From positions 52,118,966 through 52,182,965 of the forward strand of contig OX393576.1 of NCBI GenBank assembly GCA_947652605.1: a stretch of 64,000 nucleotides of DNA, read 5' to 3'. The position numbers were made by a program, and so were the translations under genes. The notes under the pieces are model-generated. The model searched no databases, was not told the origin of the DNA, and saw only the letters and a program-made list of their open reading frames with translations. This DNA comes from Elmis aenea. Taxonomy: Eukaryota; Arthropoda; Insecta; Coleoptera; Elmidae. This document shows, in pieces, positions 1 through 11,732 of this stretch (positions are counted from its first letter, which is position 1; every line of letters starts with the position of its first letter).

Positions 1-1058
1 AAAGTTTTGGTAATATTCGTTAGAAACCCTATTAAAAACACGAATATTCTGTTAATGGCGGTTCCGAAAAACACTCGGTATGTAGTCACTTCAATGTAAA
101 ACAAAATCTTTAGCACAAAAATTGTTGTCTTTATGAAACCTAAAAAGTGGATAACATTTATAAAATGTTCATAAATGTGCATTAGCATTTCAAATTTTAA
201 AAATATTTGAAATCATCATAAAATTGTTATAGACAACCAATTTTAAGAGCGTACAATAAACTGTATTTTAATGATCTACAACAAATACCGTTATCGAAGG
301 CAGACTCGATCTGCAAAATTAAACATTCCATGCAAAACTATGTAAACGTCAACTCTGTTGAGTAACAAAATGAAATAAACACACACATACACACTCAAAC
401 CGTTGTTTATAAACAGAATTTTTAAGTTTATTCTTCAAGGATAGTTACCTCAATACGTTAAAATAGTTATGTACTGATTATTTGCTTATATATTACAAAT
501 ATGTGTATATAGAGGAAAATACAGAAAAGGAGGTTATCTCATTGACATACTTTTTTCGCGGTCACACTGCGAAAACATTTAATTTCTGCTGCGCTTGCAG
601 TAACAAATCTAATAATTTTACGCAATTATCTAGGAGTATTTTTACTACAGAACATTTAATAATGTATTGGGGACAGTATAACATTAGATTTAAAGAAGCG
701 AATTAATTGTTGGCGCATGGAACAAACCTGAATAAACGGGTCCGTCTATACATGTTGCTCGTGAGGTGTGAAAGCGAACATTGCAAAATTTTAAGCAGTT
801 AATCACGAATAAGCTATTGTTGATCAAATTTAGCAACAGTTCAATTTTTAAAGAAGATTTTTTAAGTATTTAATAAATGCTGTTTAATATTACACTGCTT
901 TAATTATTCAAATGCGATGCAAAGTAATTATTCACGTAGTTATCTCATAGTATTTTATATTTAAAGACTGTTGCCTTTTTGGCGGTGCTGTTTTTAAACA
1001 GTTTTGACTACACATAAAAAAGTAATTAGTGTGGACACCATATAATTTTTACTACACA
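1..1058. other. AT-rich DNA, nothing recognised
   Basis: AT-rich sequence with no convincing reading frame. A 74-codon open frame at 482-706 has no recognisable motif and is probably chance. A short CA-rich run lies near 380-400. Confidence 0.5.
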
Positions 1059-1493
1059 TTAAAGGAATTTTTGAAAAGAAAGTCTGGTTTTACAGGACGA
1101 AATTAATAACCCATTTTTATTTTATTGGTATACTAACATGTTTCGACTAGGTAGTATCCCAATCTTCTTCAGAGCAGGGTTGAGCAGATTTAAATCAATT
1201 GATTTAAATCAAGTGATTTTTTTAAAAAAATCATTGATTTAAATCACGATTTAAATCAAGTGAAAAAAAAACATCAATTTAAATCACTTATTATATGAGT
1301 AGGTAATAAAACATTTATAACAAAACAAAATTTTATTTTCTCAAATAAAAAAAACATTAGGTATATGGTATTTATGTATATAAGTATTTAAAAAAAAAAC
1401 AACAGTTCTTATATGTATATACGTATTAAATACATACTTATACGTAACGTAACGAAACGTAATTCATTTAAAATAATATATAATAATATACAT

Positions 1494-1901
1494 TTATAAA
1501 TTTTTGGTATTGTAATGTTGGAATAAAAATACCAGTTTTGCAGCCTTTTCAGTTCCCAGTTTATTTCTTATTGTCGAATGGACCAATCCAAATGTTGAAA
1601 AAAATTTTTCAACTGAGGCCGAAGAAGTTACACTGCACATTAGTTGTGTTAATATTGGCAACACTTTATTAATATCGGAAACATCTTTTTGTGATTTCCA
1701 CCACTGTATTGGAGTAACATTATTAATAATTTCCTCACTAAACATAACAGATTTAAATGGATCAGATTTAGCTTCAAATTTTATTATTATGGGTAATAAA
1801 CCACTGTGTGGGTAACTTTCTGCTGCTACTTTTAAAGCTGTGTCTTTTTCATTATATTTTAAAGGAAATTTTGTTTTTCTAGGGTCTAATAAATAAGCCA
1901 A
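1494..1901 (-). pseudogene. hAT transposase, C-terminal dimerisation piece
   Basis: This piece opens with AYLLDPRKTKF, a conserved hAT segment, and ends with the hAT dimerisation signature: QWWKSQ, then SSASVEKFFSTFG, then HSTIRNKLGTEKAAKL, and a natural-looking C-terminus. The third catalytic residue of the family is a Glu upstream of the QWW segment. A frameshift near 1905 separates it from the preceding piece. No start codon is expected here because it is the end of a longer protein. Confidence 0.92.
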
Positions 1902-2076
1902 AAATGGTACGGTGTTAAAGCTTGAGCATATCGTTTTTGAAATGCAGCCATTTGTTTAATATTTAATGTAATAGTATCATCAAAAACAGCCTCAAGTTCT
2001 TTCCATGCTTCTACAGCATCAGCTAAAAATGCATCTGTTCTTTGTAATTTGTCTAAAGTTACGGAAATTGGTTTTA

Positions 2077-2946
2077 TTATTTTAAAAAATCTTCTGCCGA
2101 TCGTTTCAGTTTAATGTTAGACACCTTTTGGAATATTAAAGAATCAATTTGGTCTTTGTTCTCTTCACAAATTTGTAACAATTTCTGCCATTCTTGTGTA
2201 AATATTTCCAAGCAATCTGCAAGAGTATTCCATCTTACGTCTTGAGGCAATATTAACGCCTTACCTCCGGCAGCTTTATATTTAGCACTTGCCAAATGAT
2301 TATTACGGAAATACTTAACAATATGCACAACATTTTCTTTAATATCGCGTATCTGCAAGTCCTTGGAAAGTAAATTTAGAATGTGTGCTGAACATCCATA
2401 GGTTATCACATTTACATCGGTTACTTCATTTTTAATGTTTTCTCTCATTTTGCTCATATTAGCTGCATTATCTGTAACGAAACTTGAAACTGCACAATTA
2501 TATTGAGTTTTGCACTTATTTATTAAACTGATTGCTATACTTGTTAAATAATCGGCTGTATGTGCATGTCCTGATGTATCTATACTTTCAAGGAGGAAGG
2601 TTGATCCATAATCTGTTGTTACAGTAGCGCAAATTATCGGTTCGTTATGTACATTTGACCAACCATCTAAGGAAAGGCAAACCGAACTATTTGTTAATTT
2701 TGCAAGACATTTTTCTTTTTCTTCCATGTACACTTCATTTAATAATGTTGAAGATACAGCGAACCTAGAAGGTGGTGAATAACCTGGCCGTAACATTTCG
2801 ATTGCTTTTATCACTTCTGGTTGTTCGATACATCTGAAACTACTATTTGTCGCATAAATAGCTTTTGCGATTTGTCTATCAAGATTTTTCTTTAACTCGT
2901 TAGAAGTACGCACTACAAATGATTTCATTAATAAATTTTCAGTCAT
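2077..2946 (-). pseudogene. hAT transposase, catalytic region piece
   Basis: The 289 residues match the RNase H-like core of BED-finger hAT transposases. Visible landmarks are SLDGWSN with the first catalytic Asp at about residue 94, FVTDNAANM with the second Asp at about residue 159, and the CSAHILNLL motif (C185, H188) typical of the family. The frame ends at KRSAEDFLK just before a frameshift. Coding similarity continues in another frame through 2076-1905 (LQRTDAFLADAVEAWKEL, then KQMAAFQKRYAQAL) before shifting again into the C-terminal piece. It encodes DNA cleavage and joining activity, but this copy is not intact. Confidence 0.92.
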
Positions 2947-3283
2947 TTCTTTTTTTTTTTTTAGCAGGTGGTGAGCTTATATTTATATTTGTATCCATTC
3001 TAGACGTACTAGGTTGTGGATCAAAAAACTCTTTCGGTTGACTTGTTTCTATGGTGGTAGGATTAGAATCTGTGTCAGTATTTTCTGTATTACATTCAGT
3101 AACTTCATTCATATGCATTTGTTTCTTCTGACATTTTTCACGGTGTGCTTTTAATCTTTGTACCAGACCTTGTATTTCTTCTTTGCAATATTTACAAACT
3201 GCTCTGCTCCCAGCTTTCCCTTTCAATTTGTTTGATTTTTCTATAAAATGTTGCCAAACACTATCCCTTTTCCTTCCTGACAT
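2939..3283 (-). pseudogene. hAT transposase, N-terminal BED zinc finger piece
   Basis: This 114-residue open frame starts with MSGRKRDSVWQHF. A BED-type zinc finger is visible: the aromatic W10, then C30-x2-C33 and H47-x3-C51, the usual metal ligands for binding transposon ends. A Ser/Thr/Asn-rich linker follows and ends in a basic PPAKKKK stretch. The frame closes just after a run of 13 adenines (T run at 2950-2962 on the plus strand), which overlaps the start of the catalytic piece. One base fewer in the run would join the two frames, so the break looks like a slippage mutation rather than a natural gene boundary. Confidence 0.92.
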
Positions 3284-4059
3284 TATGTTGCGTTTATTTA
3301 TGTGATGTGTACACGTTTGCTAACTAAAATGAACTGAATAACAGAATCTGGGACACCCTTACATACAAAACTGCATTTGCATGTTTAGACAAGTATTTTC
3401 AGGCATAGAATTCGATCACAGGTCACATATAGTTGATGATGAATAGCAAGCATGGTTTTGTAGATCAAATACTACACTTTGAAATATAAATATAATCATA
3501 CTGTTTATTGCTTGTTAAGACAAAGACTTAATTATATATAACATCACTATTTAGCACTGATTTTTTTCGAAATTTTTATTCATTATATTTAATTTTTTAT
3601 TTTAACAAAAATTCTCCAATGAATTAAATATATTGGTTATTAAATATATTAGCACAAAACAGAAATAGCATGCAAATATGAACATTTGATTTAATTTTAA
3701 AAAAATCTGATTTAAATTAAAAAAATCTGATTTAAATCAAATAAATCGATTTTTTTGATTTTTTTAAAAAAATCATGATTTTTATCAACCCTGCTTCAGA
3801 GTAAAGTTGTCCAATTTTTCTAAGGTTAAGTAAGTGTTAATTATAATTATAATAATAAAACCTTAGAAAAATTGGACAACTTTACTCTGAAGAAGATTAG
3901 GATACCACCTAGTCGAAACATGTTAGTATACCAATAAAATAAAAATGGGTTATTACCTAATTTCGTCCTGTAAAACCAGACTTTCTTTTCAAAAATTCCT
4001 TTAATCATCATCAACGGACGCATCCACAAAAAAATTTACTACACATGTCTACGCCTATA

Positions 4060-4824
4060 TAGGGTTTCTGATATTTGACCTTATTGAAATCGGTTTTCTT
4101 CCCGGGAATCCCGGGATATAATGAATTATGCCAATATTTGAAATAAATAACCAGAAAAAGGAAGGGAGCGATTTAGGAGTATTACTTAAAAACAACTCCA
4201 AATCATATACGTAATACATTTTGCTCTATAATTATTATAAATTTCAGATATATTGCCTTTTTGTTGCACACAATAGTATAATTTTTACAATGAATTTTTG
4301 AGGTGATTTAAAAAAAACACACAAAGGTGATCACTTAGTCTTTTTCTTCATTTATTAACAAAAAGTCCTACTGCATAAAATGCTCTCTCGGAGATAAATT
4401 ATTTTGAGAGCATCTAGCAGCAAATACATCGTTTTTATCAATAAAATTGCATTTACAAGCTATTTTGCTTCGCATTACCAGGATACACAAAAAAAGAACT
4501 GTGAACGTATTTTGATGATTTAAACTTTGTCAAGAAGACAGGGCGGGCTTCTTTACGCATACAACGGGTGTACATAATTAGTTATTCTAAAGCAGAAAAA
4601 CTATTTTTATATAAAAATAAAGTTTTTTCATGATTTAATGTTAGTTAACATAATTATAATAAATTCTGATAAATTATGATAGATAGTATTACAAAGATCT
4701 CAACACAAAATAAACAAAAATAACATTTTTAAATATCCCGGTATTTCCAGGGACAATTAGTATCTATTACCCGGGAAATATAAAATAGGGTAAAATAAAC
4801 CGGGATCCCGGGAGAGAAACCCTA
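4060..4824. mobile_element. Non-autonomous hAT-like element with CCCGGG subterminal repeats
   Basis: The 765-bp element has inverted ends TAGGGTTTCT and AGAAACCCTA. Inside both ends are clusters of CCCGGGA/TCCCGGG palindromes. It matches the element at 34910-36577 along most of its length (for example TTACTTAAAAACAACTCCA near 4182 and CATCTAGCAGCAAA near 4410). That copy has a clean 8-bp duplication, which supports the hAT assignment. Here the flanks are AT-rich and the duplication is not clear. There is no coding capacity. Confidence 0.8.
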
Positions 4825-5226
4825 ATATATATACAGCATTTTACAATAAAGAAATAAAGTTGTGGAAAATATGTTTGCCATAAACTTCCGCGTTGAATTT
4901 GTAAATTAACAATACAACTCATTTACCACTACTTCGTTGTAGCTGTAAGTTGGTACTCGTCATATTTCGTTGCATAGCAACAATGCGCGCAATGTAAATA
5001 TGAAGCGAATAATTGCATAGCAGAGCAATGTTATGATATTTGAAAAATTATTGATTATTTAAGTAATTCATGCCTTAACATAAATAAGCCAAATTAAAAA
5101 TCACATTTTTGTTTACCAGATTCAAGATTCTCGTCTCATCATCAACTTTGAAACTGGTAAAGAAAGCATTAAAAAAAAAAACGATTAATGATTTTTAATT
5201 AAGCTTATCATATTGATCTTCTAATG
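4825..5226. other. Spacer, nothing recognised
   Basis: AT-rich spacer between two mobile elements. A short segment, TTCAAGATTCTCGTCTCATC, near 5122 recurs with one change near 42277; its meaning is unknown. Confidence 0.4.
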
Positions 5227-6411
5227 CAGAGGGTGGCCTATTTTCGATGCCCATACAGGGTATCTCGGTTATTATCAGAGATAGAAAAAAACTGAGTACG
5301 TAGTCTCGATTTATTTTTTCGAGAGAAATTCATTGCCGTAAACAGATTTTTGATATCTTTTTTATTCTTCGAAATATAGCCAAAAACCGATTTATGGCAC
5401 GTTTCAAAAATGTTAAATATCTCGTTTAAACGAGAAGATAGAAAAAAACTTTAAAGACATTTTTGGCACGGTTTTTTGTCCTTAATAAGATAGCGATGTT
5501 CAATTGTTTTTTACTCATATCAATACTGATATATTACACCTAACTTTCTTATTTTAAATGGCAACCATAAGCAAATTGTATATTTTTGAAAAGCGCAAAA
5601 AATAGGTATTCGATTCATGTCAAAGCCAACTATGGTTGCCATTTAAAATAAGAAATTTAGGTGTAATATATCAATATTTGTATGAGTAAAAAAAATTGAA
5701 CAACGCTATCTTATTAAGGACAAAAAACCATCGCAAAAATGTCATTAAAGTTTTTCTGTATCTCTTTGTTTAAGCGAGATATTTAACATTTTTGATGTCT
5801 TTTTAATACTCGAATTACAGCAAAGACCATTTTTGGCTCTTTGCAAAAATGTTAAATATCTCACTTAAACGAAAAGATAGAGAAAAACTTTAAAGACATT
5901 TTTTGTATGGTTTTTGGTCCTTAATAAGATGGCGATGTTCAATTGTTTTTTTACTCATATCAATACTGATATATTACACCTAACTTTCTTATTTTAAATG
6001 GCAACCATAGTTGGCTTTGACATGAATCGAAAGCTTATTTTCTGCGCTTTTTAAAAATACATAATTTGCTTATAGTTGCCATTTAAAATAAGAAAGTTAG
6101 GTGTAATATATCAGTTTTGATATGAGTAAAAAACAATTAAACATCCCTATCTTATTAAGCACAAAAAAGCATGCCAAAAATATCTTTAAAGTTTTTTTCT
6201 ATTTTTTCGTTTAAACGAGATATTTAACATTTTTGAAAAGTGCCATACATCGGTTTTTGGCTATATTTCTAAAATTAAAAAGATATCAAAAATCTGTTTA
6301 CGGCAATGACTTTCTCTCGAAAAAATAAATCGAGGCTACGTATTTAGTTTTTTTTCTATCTCTGATAATAACCGAGATACCCTGTATGGGCATCGAAAAT
6401 AGTCCACCCTG
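5227..6411. mobile_element. Multiply inverted CAGGGTGG-end foldback element
   Basis: The outer ends are inverted repeats well over 100 bp long (AGGGTGGCCTATTTTCGATG on the left and its near complement on the right), with TA after the right end. A block of about 200 bp containing TCCTTAATAAGAT, TATTACACCTAACTTTC and GGCAACCATA occurs four times in alternating orientation (about 5407-5625, 5625-5815, 5840-6015 and 6065-6240). The element is therefore a palindrome built of palindromes. There is no reading frame. The CAGGGTG end and TA site put it with the other such elements here, probably derived from an IS630/Tc1-mariner-like transposon. Confidence 0.82.
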
Positions 6412-9400
6412 TACATGTATTTACAAAAAACTATTAAAATATTACTTTTTATATACTTTCATTACAAATTATTTAAACGAAATTTTAATTAAAATATGGA
6501 CATTTTAATACAAAAAAAATAATATTAAAATTTGGAAAATTATGACTTTGTATAATTCGGTTATTTATAATTTTAATTTAAAAAAATGGAATTTAATGTA
6601 CGAAAATTAAACAAAATATTTAAAAACTTTATTTTTATTTACGTTAGTTCTAATTAAACAAAAAAATCGTAATATTGTACTCCTATTTTATATGCCCCAG
6701 TCCTGACTACCAATTTTAATTATAGCCATGTGTCCAAATTTTTGATTAAAGTCAAAAATTTAACAATTAGATTTTCAGTCAAAATTTAAAAAAAAATATA
6801 GATAAAATAAATAAGTGTTAGTAAAAACAAAATTATCTTTTTAATAGAGAGTTCCTTGTAGAGTGCTTGATTAGTTTCGAGACTGCATCTTCTCGTCAGT
6901 AGAAACCTCATTAAATAAGTTTTTAAACGAGTCTAGTATTTTTACAACAGATGTTTTATAAAAAAGATAAGCAATTATTAATTAAACTTATTTACATTAC
7001 ATAAATAAATTACACAAATAATACAATACAAGCATCCATAAAAATTACAATCCAATTCAGTATTTTTTTAAAATAATTGATGTCTACATTTGCATTAGTG
7101 TATGTATAATATTATCGAAAATCAGAATGAGTTCTATTCTAAAGCAGTCCGAAAAATTACGTTGAATTGAATACCTTCACATAAATTCCAACACAAATAT
7201 TTTTTACAAGATTTTTAATAATTATTAAAACAATAATAAAATATGCAATTATTATTAAATTTATAATAATAAAATATACAATCAAAAAAATTGTACCTTT
7301 TCAGAGAAATTAAGTTTTTACTTTTGAAGATTAAACGTATAATGTCGTTGTATTTAAAATATTAGATTTTTAGCATCTGAATTTTTAATAATAGTCTAAA
7401 TTGTGTACAAACACCATGAGTAAAAAGCATGTGCAGTGTGCACTGTGCAGTGTGCACCTCATTTGAGAAATGTTTCTAGACAGTAATTAGGTAGACATTA
7501 ATCATTTTTAAATTCTACTGCAAATATCAGAAAATTTACGATATAACTTAAACACTATAAACGTTAGACATAGTGCGCTATTTTATTTTAAATAAGTAAT
7601 AGTACACTGGTATCATATTTATGTTGATAGTTGTTGAGCCCTTATAAAAAAAACCTTGTAAAGTTTGAAATAATTTCATGTAGGTACCTATATTTGCTTT
7701 TTTGTTTCTTATAACAAACAGATTGTATTTAAAAAAACAGATTTTTGACGGACTCTGTACAAATATTCACCCTGGATTTTTGTTTAGAAATTGCTACCAG
7801 AAGTGTGTATAATAAGTTTTTGTTCTGAATATAGTTTTCTTCGAATCATAACGAAAATTTAGAATTATATCTTTCTGGAACTATGTGACTTATATTATCT
7901 GGTTTCCGATTTCTGAATGTTACTTAACGTACACAACTAACAAGTCAGTACTTAGTAGTAATAGTAATTGCTACCGATATTTACTTTATCCCTGATCTTG
8001 AAACTATGTGCATTGCGGTTACTTAAACGTAATTTAGACAACAATTCGTAAAATCAAATAAGATCTAATTTGTGGCATATATTTTCCAGTGCAAAGATTG
8101 ATGCAATTTTTAAACCAACGTAATATACTACGCGTTTAACCTTGGATGTTATCTACTGATAAAAAATGATAATCATAGTAACCGAACTTTTGTATCATGT
8201 GAACGCAAATGAATTTAACACATGTTAAAAATAAATTAAGACATAATAATGAATTATTTTTCACTGGCTATTAACAACTAATTAATATACTGAGCGGATA
8301 AACAACTACACCAAAATAAATGTACCGCCTCTTACTTTACCTGATCGTACAATAAATAAACATTTTATATTACAAAAAAAAACAGAAGTTTATAGTGTTA
8401 GCTAGAATATTGTATCCTTTCATATTAATTTGTGGTTTTCAATCGTAGCACCAAAACAAAACGATAGTTAAGCAAAGTAAATAGTTTCTCCTATGGCTGA
8501 TCGTTCAACAAATGCTATTTGACGGCAAACTTTAACCGAGCTTTGTGCAATAGCAGTTTAGTGTTCTTCGCCAGCTTGAAAAGTTAGTGTAAAAAATATG
8601 CAAACTTGTATCACTTTGGGCAATTTTTTTTTCAGCTGAAAATCTAGATCTGTTAAATTTTTAAGAAAATGATAACCTTATGTAAAACAATGGAAAGCAA
8701 AAGTGCTTTATATTTTGGTAGAGCGTGAGATTTTTTTTTAAGTATCATTGTGCTAAAACAGTTAACAAATACCTTAATTTATGTTAAATGGCATATGCGA
8801 CTTTTAATAAACACAAAAAGCAATTATAACAAAGTGGAACTATTTGTAACACTTATTTAGATTTGTCGCATTTATTACTATCTTGTGTAAGAGTTTATTA
8901 ATTAAATAATTATTATGACAGAAGAATCCATTTAATTGTTTATGTAAAAGTAGACACTTTAGATTTTTGAGTTAGTTTGCTTTATTAATTGTGTTCCTAT
9001 GCTTAACAACTGTTTTAAAACCGTTTTAAACAGGAATTTACGATTACAATAAAAATTGTTATGGTGTAGCACCATGAAATTAAACATTAAACAATTAAGC
9101 TCCACAAAAAAATTCTAAACTTAATTTAGAAGTGCGATGACGCTAATTTGTTTGTTTCTTGTTAAAACAGTTGAAAATCGCTTCAAGTTTGTATAACTTT
9201 TAAATCTCTTATGTAACTTCATTTTATCTTTAAACTTATCATAAGAAAAAATTTTATACCTTGACCTTGGGTGATTGCAGCCAACATGTAAGGTGTTACA
9301 TAGTTACAGCTAACATTTAAGCAGCTTTGACAGTATTTTGTTAAAATAGTAATAGGTACTGTACATATTATGTTTCAAAAACATTATGATAGTTAATTAT

Positions 9401-9688
9401 GACGTAGTAGTTGCATTCTATCATTTTAATTTGTTTACTTGGTTAAAAAGCCTGTCTGGTCAAGCATTTCTACGAGACATGCTTCAAAAAAACATAAATA
9501 CTTTTTAATTAAACCAATTGTATTAGTGGTAGAAGTTTATTTTATTAAAACGATTTTAAATAGGATTTCTCGGTGAACATTGAACAATACCGCCTCAAGT
9601 ATAGGTATCGTATGCTTTTAGAAATAATTCTAACAAGCTCTGTAGTATATTACTTAATCTTAAAAAAAGCTGCATAAAATAACAAATA
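6412..9688. other. AT-rich region without recognisable gene
   Basis: About 3.3 kb of AT-rich sequence with frequent stops in all frames and no identifiable coding segment. The only short structure noted is a tandem palindromic GTGCAGTGTGCAC duplication at 7431-7457. Confidence 0.5.
7431..7457. repeat. Short tandem GTGCAGTGTGCAC repeat
   Basis: Two near-identical 13-14 bp units rich in GTGCAC occur back to back. They stand out from the AT-rich surroundings, but no function can be assigned. Confidence 0.6.
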
Positions 9689-10068
9689 CACAGCCTCATT
9701 CAAAAAGACTGCAACAAATGGGAAAAAAAATATTATTGATTTCCCAGAAAATTTTATTCTTGATAAAAGTTAAGTTAAAAGTTAAAATTTCTTAAAAAAT
9801 AAAAATTGGAATTTGACCTTCGAAATTTAAATATAGCCTTATTTTTAGGTTTCAAATAACTCCTTACCATAAAAATTTGTATCTCTTAAAATAAGAGCAG
9901 TTTACTCATGCGAATATTTTCAAAATCGCTAAAATCTAGTTTCCTATTACTTTTTATTGAACTTAATATTAGTTTTAGACCATGCACCAACTTTTATCAA
10001 GAATAAAATTTTCTGAGAAATCAATAATAAAAAACTTTTCCATTATGCAGACTTTTTGAATGACGCTG
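9689..10068. mobile_element. 380-bp MITE with long inverted ends
   Basis: The ends are inverted copies over roughly 85 bp: GCCTCATTCAAAAAGACTGC on the left and GCGTCATTCAAAAAGTCTGC read from the right, each continuing to TTTTATTCTTGATAAAAGTT. TA flanks both ends. There is no reading frame. A single end of the same family lies at 23629. Confidence 0.8.
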
Positions 10069-10608
10069 TAGGTATATTCACAATTTTCATGTATATTGTA
10101 AGAACGTTATTCGACTTCTTTAAATGGCCAAAGGAAGTCAAAATTAGTTAATATTATTTGTGAAACTTTTAATGCCTACTTCTAATTACGTTTATTCGAC
10201 AAAGATGTCCAAAGCTATGGAGATCCAATTGTCAAAACATATTTTGTGGTTTATGTAGAAAACATATTCTGGTTTTGCCGAGTTAAGTAGTAGTTTATTA
10301 TGATCAATTTTTAAATCGAAAAAATTTTGGACCAGCTCTCATTAACCAAATTATTGATATGTTAAAGAACTGGAAACAAAAACATTTGCGACCATATTAA
10401 AAAAAAAGTTGAATAACGTATTCCCAATAAGTTTCAAAATTTTGAATGCATTTTAATGCCCCCGTATATAGCTTTCATGCCATTTTTAATAATGGCAATG
10501 ATATCTGGGACATCCTGTATGTTAGGTACTGCAAAAGCCTGAAAACTGATAAATCTTAGGTTTTACCGGTAAATTCTAGCATTCTGACATTTACCATAGT
10601 GCGAAAAA
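10069..10608. other. Spacer with one CATCCTG repeat end
   Basis: AT-rich sequence. Near 10507-10520, TGGGACATCCTG followed by TA looks like a solo right end of the CAGGATG-type repeats also seen at 18321-18949. No matching left end is evident nearby. Confidence 0.4.
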
Positions 10609-11005
10609 GCTTGCCAAACGCTTCCATTTCGGGCATTAACATTTGTTTCCATTAAATAAAAGCTTTAACTAACCTTTAACCTGACCCTCGTTCTATTGGT
10701 CCGTAATATAAGGTCAGAATAAAGTTTGGTTAAGGTTTTTTTAAAAATAAATTTTGAAAATGAAGTTAAGCTTGTAAACGCTTCCATTTCAGGTATTTAT
10801 GTTTGTTTTTATTAAAAAACGCTTAAAATATCTTTTAACCTGGCCATCGTTTATTTGGTCATTAAAAGAGGCTTTCGATTAAACGTTAAACAAAACTTTT
10901 TTTAAAAATAAATAATGAAAAATAAGCTTTGCTTGTAAATGCTTCCATTTTGGGCTTTTACGTTTGTTTTGACTAGAAAAAAGCTTTAATTAACATGTAA
11001 CCTAT
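10609..11005. repeat. 161-bp tandem repeat, about 2.5 copies
   Basis: Units begin at 10609, 10770 and 10931, each spaced exactly 161 bp. Each starts GCTTGYMAAYGCTTCCATTT and continues with a TTTGTTT tract, a TAAAAAAGCTTTAA-like segment and AACCTGRCCMTCGTT. The third unit loses similarity near 11005. Units differ by scattered substitutions, so this is an old small array. It could be a fragment of a satellite or a tandem block from inside a transposon. Confidence 0.85.
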
Positions 11006-11279
11006 TCATCAATAGATGAAGCTAATTTTGAACTTTTGCCACCTTACTATGGTGATTGCAAGGATTTACCGGTAACACTTAAGATTAACAAATGTTTGAG
11101 CTTTCACAGGAATATGCATGGCACTGGCTTAATCAGTGATACTAGGAGACAAGCTCCTATACCCGAAAAATATCTAGTAATCTTAATCTGTGTCACTAGA
11201 GGAAACAATTTTGTATGTGCCACGATAAAAGATTCAAATTTTTTCCGAAATGACTTGAACCTAAAAAGTTTTATCGGGG

Positions 11280-11450
11280 TAATACCATAAGAGGTTAAAA
11301 TTTGCCAGCCAAATTTTGATTTGACACGAGTTGTTGCTTAGTAACAATTAACGAGAATAAATTGACAATTTATTCGAGTTTAAATTGAAAAGCAATAATG
11401 AGTGTTACAAACAAAAATTTGGCCTGGTAAAATTTTAACCTCGAATGGTA
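11280..11450. repeat. Short hairpin repeat
   Basis: The left arm (AATACCATAAGAGGTTAAAA then TTTGCCAGCCAAATTTT) is inverted at the right (AAAAATTTGGCCTGG then TAAAATTTTAACCTC, AATGGTATT). Arms are about 40-45 bp around a 75-bp centre. It is MITE-like in size and shape, and the family is unknown. Confidence 0.75.
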
Positions 11451-11551
11451 TTTGTAACGATTTTCCACGACTGAAGTGTGACGTTTAAACCAATTGTAGA
11501 AAACTTAACCTCTGATATTTTCCAAAATTGCATTGCCTTGCTATGGGTCAT

Positions 11552-11689
11552 TCTAAACAGATGAATCTTCCTTAGGTGTAAACACATTTTACTATGGTTA
11601 CCTTTGTTAATAACAATCATAATATCAATAGCAACAATAGTAACCACAGTAAAATGTGTTTACACCTAAGGAAGATTCATCTGTTTAGA
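11552..11689. repeat. Hairpin repeat with 50-bp arms
   Basis: Arms at 11552-11601 and 11640-11689 are nearly perfect inverted copies (TCTAAACAGATGAATCTTCC at the outer end) around a 38-bp loop. There is no coding content. It may be a very short MITE or a palindromised fragment. Confidence 0.85.
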
Positions 11690-11732
11690 TTAGTGAAGGT
11701 AAACAAAATTTTATCCGGTTGCAAATAGTAAT

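Larger units (their letters stand above)
1175..3793 (-). mobile_element. hAT DNA transposon, near full length
   Basis: The element is 2619 bp, with ends CAGGGTTGA at 1175 and its complement TCAACCCTG ending at 3793. It is flanked by perfect 8-bp duplications CTTCAGAG at 1167-1174 and 3794-3801, the hAT hallmark. Both ends carry arrays of short palindromic motifs (GATTTAAATC and variants) over about 100 bp, which probably act as subterminal transposase-binding repeats. The minus strand carries a BED finger, an RNase H-like catalytic region and a hAT dimerisation domain in three frame-shifted pieces. A deleted sibling with the same ends lies at 20131-20795. Confidence 0.96.
1059..4004. repeat. 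Palindromic (foldback) repeat interrupted by a hAT element
   Basis: The left arm, 1059-1174 continued at 3802-3825, is the reverse complement of the right arm at 3861-4004, with a short loop at about 3826-3860. The arms begin TTAAAGGAATTTTTG and run about 140 bp with few differences. The left arm is split by the hAT element at 1175-3793, which duplicated CTTCAGAG. Removing the hAT and one copy of the duplication restores a compact hairpin of about 330 bp. The family is not identified and no clean target duplication is visible at the outer ends. The open frame on the minus strand at 3847-4029 is a by-product of the repeat. Confidence 0.85.
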
